A stretch of 64,000 nt of DNA from Solitalea agri (GTDB lineage: Bacteria; Bacteroidota; Bacteroidia; Sphingobacteriales; Sphingobacteriaceae). A program made the position numbers and the translations under genes. This document shows positions 60,776 to 64,000 of the stretch, piece by piece. The DNA lies in NCBI RefSeq assembly GCF_023914155.1, contig NZ_JAMWYS010000024.1:124001-188000 (forward strand). Direction: 5' to 3'. Every line of letters starts with the position of its first letter. The first letter of the stretch is position 1. The notes beneath the pieces were generated by a model. It was given only the letters and a program-made list of their open reading frames with translations, did not search any database and had not been told where the DNA came from.

Positions 60776-61219
60776 TTATTTTACCCGGGTCCAGATGTCT
60801 GTTCTTCCTATAAGTGACACACCAATAAAACCACGAACATTCAAATTGTTTTTATCTTTTAACGTCATTTTGCATGAGTACGTTTTTCCGCTCTTTGGGT
60901 CATAAATAGTTCCATCTTCCCACACTGTATCATCCGCATCATATTTAAAACCTTTCAAAATTTCCAATCCATTAATCTGTCGGCTGCGCAAAGATGCTTC
61001 AGGATTTTTATCATCTAATTTATCCTGACCATTCTCTTTTTTTGGGTTTTTCAACCAGATAATTTTGCCGAAATATTCATTTTTATTCTTAAAAATCTGA
61101 ACATGAGCATCTTTATCCTTATTCAACCAAACACCAACAATTGCGTCTGAGCCACTTTGGGCAAACCCTGTAACAGTTATAAAGCAAACTGTAAAAATAA
61201 GAGCGATAATTTTCTTCAT
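60776..61219 (-). CDS. DUF2147 domain protein
   Basis: A 147-residue exported protein, signal peptide ending TGFAQ. The DUF2147 fold (lipocalin-like beta barrel) is recognised from IVGVWLNKDKDAHVQIFKNK at the start, KIIWLKNP and DGTIYDPKSGKTYSCKMTLK in the middle, and LNVRGFIGVSLIGRTDIWTR at the end. Function unknown; often called a signal-peptide protein. It lies directly upstream of the previous gene on the same strand. Confidence 0.9.
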   Translation of the reverse strand: MKKIIALIFTVCFITVTGFAQSGSDAIVGVWLNKDKDAHVQIFKNKNEYFGKIIWLKNPKKENGQDKLDDKNPEASLRSRQINGLEILKGFKYDADDTVWEDGTIYDPKSGKTYSCKMTLKDKNNLNVRGFIGVSLIGRTDIWTRVK

Positions 61220-61304
61220 AATAACGTTAAAAAATGAATAAGTTTTGCAAAACTAAAATAAAACACGACTGTTGTGTAATTTTGAAGCTAAAACGTATAA
61301 CAAT

Positions 61305-61859
61305 ATGGAGACCTTAATGATAGTTTTAACCCTACTTATGGGCGCTTGCAATTCAAAAGTAGTTAGTAATGATGCAAATATGCAACCCAAAACCAGTATT
61401 TACGATTTGAAATTCACCGCTATTGATGGACAGGTGATCGACTTTAAACAATATAAAGGTAAGAAGCTTTTAATTGTAAATACCGCTTCTGAATGCGGTT
61501 ATACCCCTCAATATAGCGACTTGGAAAAACTAAACGAAGAATATGGTAACAAAATTGTCGTTTTAGGCTTTCCTGCTAACAATTTTGGTGGACAAGAACC
61601 AGGTAGCAATACTGAAATCAAAGGATTTTGTCAAAAGAACTACGGTGTAACCTTTCAGCTGTTCGAAAAATCATCGGTAAAGGGAGATGATAAAAACGTT
61701 ATCTATCAGTGGCTAACTGATAAGAATAAAAATGGTTGGAACGATCAGGAACCTACATGGAATTTCTGCAAATACCTGATCAATGAAAAAGGAGAATTGG
61801 TAAAATTCTTCCCTTCTAAAGTTAAACCTACTGATTCTGAAATCATTTCGATGTTATAA
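61305..61859 (+). CDS. Glutathione peroxidase (Cys type)
   Basis: A 184-residue GPx-family peroxidase. The peroxidatic residue is Cys64 in NTASECGYTPQY (Cys, not selenocysteine); the Gln is in FPANNFGGQEPGS and the Trp in PTWNFCKYL. A short hydrophobic N-terminus with LLMGAC suggests a lipoprotein. Bacterial Cys-GPx proteins usually use thioredoxin. The ATG at 61305 is chosen. TAATTTTG at 61277-61284 matches the TAnnTTTG promoter box, but no TTTG lies at the right distance. Confidence 0.92.
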   Translation: METLMIVLTLLMGACNSKVVSNDANMQPKTSIYDLKFTAIDGQVIDFKQYKGKKLLIVNTASECGYTPQYSDLEKLNEEYGNKIVVLGFPANNFGGQEPGSNTEIKGFCQKNYGVTFQLFEKSSVKGDDKNVIYQWLTDKNKNGWNDQEPTWNFCKYLINEKGELVKFFPSKVKPTDSEIISML

Positions 61860-61884
61860 TTCGCATCGTTTATCCTACACAAAC

Positions 61885-61920
61885 AAAAGCCTTTTGCAAT
61901 GATGTAAAAGGCTTTTTTAT
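61885..61920 (+). terminator. Terminator of the glutathione peroxidase gene
   Basis: An 11-bp stem AAAAGCCTTTT/AAAAGGCTTTT (61885-61895 with 61906-61916), followed by more T. Confidence 0.85.
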
Positions 61921-62034
61921 TTTTTATCAAACTGAAAAACATCGTTTTGACATTGTATTCATCACTTTTTCCTTCATTACGTTTATAAAGAAGTAATTAA
62001 CTTTACTTTCTCACTACCTCTAATTCTAAAACAT

Positions 62035-62898
62035 ATGCAAAAAAGTTTATTAATTATCGCGTTTATCTCGTCTTCTATCTATGCAAATGCTCAATCAGGT
62101 ATTAAAACAATTACCGGCTTCAGTCACCCCGAAAGTGTTTGCCAACATGGATCTACCATTTATGTTTCAAATGTTGGAGAAAAGCTTGAACCGGATCAAA
62201 AAGACAATGACGGCTTTATCAGTAAAGTAAACCTAAAGACAGGAAAAATTGAGGAGTTAAAGTTCATCACAGGATTAAATGCCCCCAAAGGCTTGGCTAT
62301 TGCAGATAATGTACTTTATGTTACCGATATCGATCGGGTGCTCGGCTTCAACCTTAAATCAAAGGAAAAAGTTTTTGAACTGACAATTTCAGAGTCTGTT
62401 TTTATCAATGATATTGAGGCTGCTAAAGGCATATTATACGCATTAGCAACTGACAATGGAAAAATATTTGAAATCGACATTCAAAATAAAACCTACAAAA
62501 CCATTGCATTTGCAACTGTACCCGGAGCAAATGGTTTAAGTTATAGTGCTAAAGCAAACAAATTGTACTGTGCCGGATTTAGCAGCGATGGACAAAAACC
62601 TAACGGTAATGTTTATGAGATTAATCTAACCAATAAAACCATGAAAAAGCTTTCTGATTATGAAGGATTTTTAGACGGAACAGCATTAAAAGCCGGCAAA
62701 CTTTACATTTCGGATTGGAAAGCCTTTGAAAAGAAAGGTGTTCTAACCGAAGTAGACTTAAACAGCAACGAATCTCACGCTATTAAACTACATGACCTGA
62801 TTAGCGGCCCTGCCGATTTTATCATTAGCAATGATGGAAACTTTTTCATTATACCGGAAATGATAGCAGGAAACATACTAATCGAAGAAATTAAATAA
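62035..62898 (+). CDS. SMP-30/gluconolactonase-like beta-propeller protein
   Basis: A 287-residue exported protein with signal peptide ending IYANAQ. Repeated blade motifs (ESVCQHGSTIYVSNVGEK; APKGLAIADNVLYVTDIDRV; GANGLSYSAKANKLYCAGFS; DGTALKAGKLYISDWKAFE) mark a six-bladed propeller of the SMP-30/NHL type. Enzymes of this fold are Ca2+-dependent lactonases, but many exported members are of unknown function. Monocistronic with its own terminator. Confidence 0.82.
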   Translation: MQKSLLIIAFISSSIYANAQSGIKTITGFSHPESVCQHGSTIYVSNVGEKLEPDQKDNDGFISKVNLKTGKIEELKFITGLNAPKGLAIADNVLYVTDIDRVLGFNLKSKEKVFELTISESVFINDIEAAKGILYALATDNGKIFEIDIQNKTYKTIAFATVPGANGLSYSAKANKLYCAGFSSDGQKPNGNVYEINLTNKTMKKLSDYEGFLDGTALKAGKLYISDWKAFEKKGVLTEVDLNSNESHAIKLHDLISGPADFIISNDGNFFIIPEMIAGNILIEEIK

Positions 62899-62915
62899 TT
62901 GTTATTGCACATAAA

Positions 62916-62946
62916 AAAAGCGCCGGTTTCTGACCGGCGCTTTTCA
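62916..62946. terminator. Bidirectional terminator between the SMP-30-like gene and rpoN
   Basis: A 12-bp stem AAAAGCGCCGGT/ACCGGCGCTTTT (62916-62927 with 62933-62944), loop TTCTG. Confidence 0.92.
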
Positions 62947-62969
62947 TTAATATTTCATGAAGTAAATTA

Positions 62970-64000
62970 TTACAGTTCTTTTCTAAGCCTTGCTACCGGA
63001 ATATTCATTTGCTCGCGATACTTTGCAACCGTTCTACGGGCAATATTATAGCCTTTATCTTTTAAAATCTCAGCAAGTTTTTCGTCAGCCAGAGGTCTTC
63101 TTTTATCTTCGTTCCCTATGCAATCTTCTAAAATTTTCTTCACCTCCCTGTTCGAAACCTCTTCGCCACTTTCAGTTTGTATTGCTTCAGAGAAGAATGA
63201 TTTTAACAAGAACGTACCAAATTCTGTTTGAACATATTTGCTATTGGCAACGCGCGAAACGGTTGAAATATCCATTCCAATCTGATCAGCGATATCTTTT
63301 AAGATCATTGGCTTAAGCTTACGCTCATCCCCCTCTAAAAAATAATCGTACTGATAGTGCATTATGGCATTCATCGTTTTAATAAGCGTTTGCTGACGTT
63401 GCTTTATGGCGTCAATAAACCATTTCGCCGAATCGAGTTTTTGCTTAACAAACTGAACAGCTTCTTTTAGTTTTTTGTCTTTGCTTGTTTGCTTATCATA
63501 GGTTTGAAACATCTCCTTATAATCACGACTTACCCGTAATTCAGGAGCATTTCGAGAATTCAGGGTCAAGATTAACACTCCATCGTTGTTAGCAATATGA
63601 AAATCGGGAATGACCTGCATTTGCTTGATATTGGAATCTGCACTCGAATCACCCGGTTTTGGATTTAATTTCAGAATTTCATTAACGGCTGCTTTTAATT
63701 CATCTGAAGATATTCCCAACGAACGCTCAAGCTTATCGTAATGTTTTTTAGTGAATTCGTCGAGGTAATTTTCAACAATTTCTATGGCAAGGTGAACCAC
63801 ACGATTATCCTGATCTTTTTTACGCAATTGTATCAATAAACACTCCTGAAGATCCCTTGCCCCAATTCCTGGTGGATCAAAGCTTTGAATAATCTTCATC
63901 ATGTCTTCCACTTCCTCTTCAGTTGCATCAACATTTTGTGAGAATGCAAGATCATCAATCAATGATAAAACTGGGCGACGCAAATAACCGTCATCATCCA
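62970..64000 (-). CDS. rpoN: RNA polymerase sigma-54 factor, C-terminal part (cut by the window edge)
   Basis: The frame runs off the right end; only about 343 residues are visible, from DDDGYLRRP onward. Diagnostic features: QSFDPPGIGARDLQECLLIQ (core-binding region), ISTVSRVANSKYVQTEFGTF, and the RpoN box ARRTVAKYREQMNIP near the C-terminus, which binds the -24 promoter element. Sigma-54 serves AAA+ activator-dependent promoters. The apparent start at a TTG (63983) is an artefact, because the coding frame continues upstream. Convergent with the SMP-30-like gene. Confidence 0.96.
   Translation of the reverse strand, partial: DDDGYLRRPVLSLIDDLAFSQNVDATEEEVEDMMKIIQSFDPPGIGARDLQECLLIQLRKKDQDNRVVHLAIEIVENYLDEFTKKHYDKLERSLGISSDELKAAVNEILKLNPKPGDSSADSNIKQMQVIPDFHIANNDGVLILTLNSRNAPELRVSRDYKEMFQTYDKQTSKDKKLKEAVQFVKQKLDSAKWFIDAIKQRQQTLIKTMNAIMHYQYDYFLEGDERKLKPMILKDIADQIGMDISTVSRVANSKYVQTEFGTFLLKSFFSEAIQTESGEEVSNREVKKILEDCIGNEDKRRPLADEKLAEILKDKGYNIARRTVAKYREQMNIPVARLRKEL

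Noticed and set aside
61305-61859. Selenocysteine in the glutathione peroxidase.
   Set aside because: The peroxidatic codon is TGC (Cys); no in-frame TGA occurs at the site.

Overview
The window is a chromosomal segment of a Bacteroidota bacterium, most likely of the Sphingobacteriales (Pedobacter/Solitalea-like). This rests on low GC, promoters of the TTTG-N18/19-TAnnTTTG type, weak Shine-Dalgarno sequences, and family-typical genes (DUF5686 with a CarboxypepD_reg-like domain, OmpA with thrombospondin type 3 repeats, HYC_CC_PP, HMA-AraC regulator, DUF3347, MocR, EamA). The genus is inferred, not proven.

Layout. 1-7.3 kb: topoisomerase III, an array of CTTCGACT-type palindromes, a large OmpA/TSP3 outer-membrane protein, a barrel protein, scpB and a small Lys/Asp-rich protein. 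7.3-13.4 kb: three tandem paralogous lipoproteins with a shared N-terminal body, duplicated promoter regions and exchanged C-terminal modules. 13.4-16 kb: a transposase remnant, two identical tRNA-Lys(UUU) genes, and an inverted displaced copy of the tRNA 3' end plus its terminator. 16-26 kb: housekeeping and transport genes (CPA1 antiporter, exonuclease III, Pif1-like helicase, Lrp/EamA pair, M1 peptidase), with a candidate small RNA at about 22.3 kb.

26-37.7 kb is a copper/silver resistance island: HMA-AraC fusion regulator, CopA P-type ATPase, HMA mini-protein, HYC_CC_PP protein, a CusA-type RND pump split into two overlapping frames, TolC-like channel, two CusB-like adaptors each with a heavy-metal-binding domain, and a DUF3347 lipoprotein. 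A pair of direct repeats spaced exactly 21 bp sits just upstream of the copA promoter and looks like the regulator's operator. Short interspersed repeats at the gene junctions form the N-termini, and in part the signal peptides, of the channel and adaptors.

37.7-44.4 kb: a HigBA toxin-antitoxin module flanked by direct repeats, then a TetR-controlled YbhGFSR-like ABC exporter. 44.4-56 kb: lipoproteins, cyanophycinase-like peptidase, OsmC/CDGSH pair, a GNAT frame interrupted only by three TAA codons, a glutamine amidotransferase, a DUF5686 protein, a divergent MocR/EamA pair and a ModF-like twin ABC ATPase. 56.1-59.8 kb: a LolD/MacB-type ABC ATPase, an FtsX-like permease with a His-rich extracytoplasmic domain, and three tandem DUF3299-like proteins carrying a CYxCG motif; this is the best candidate for a poorly described metal-linked system. 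The window closes with DUF2147, glutathione peroxidase, an SMP-30-like protein and the C-terminal part of rpoN (sigma-54), cut by the window edge.
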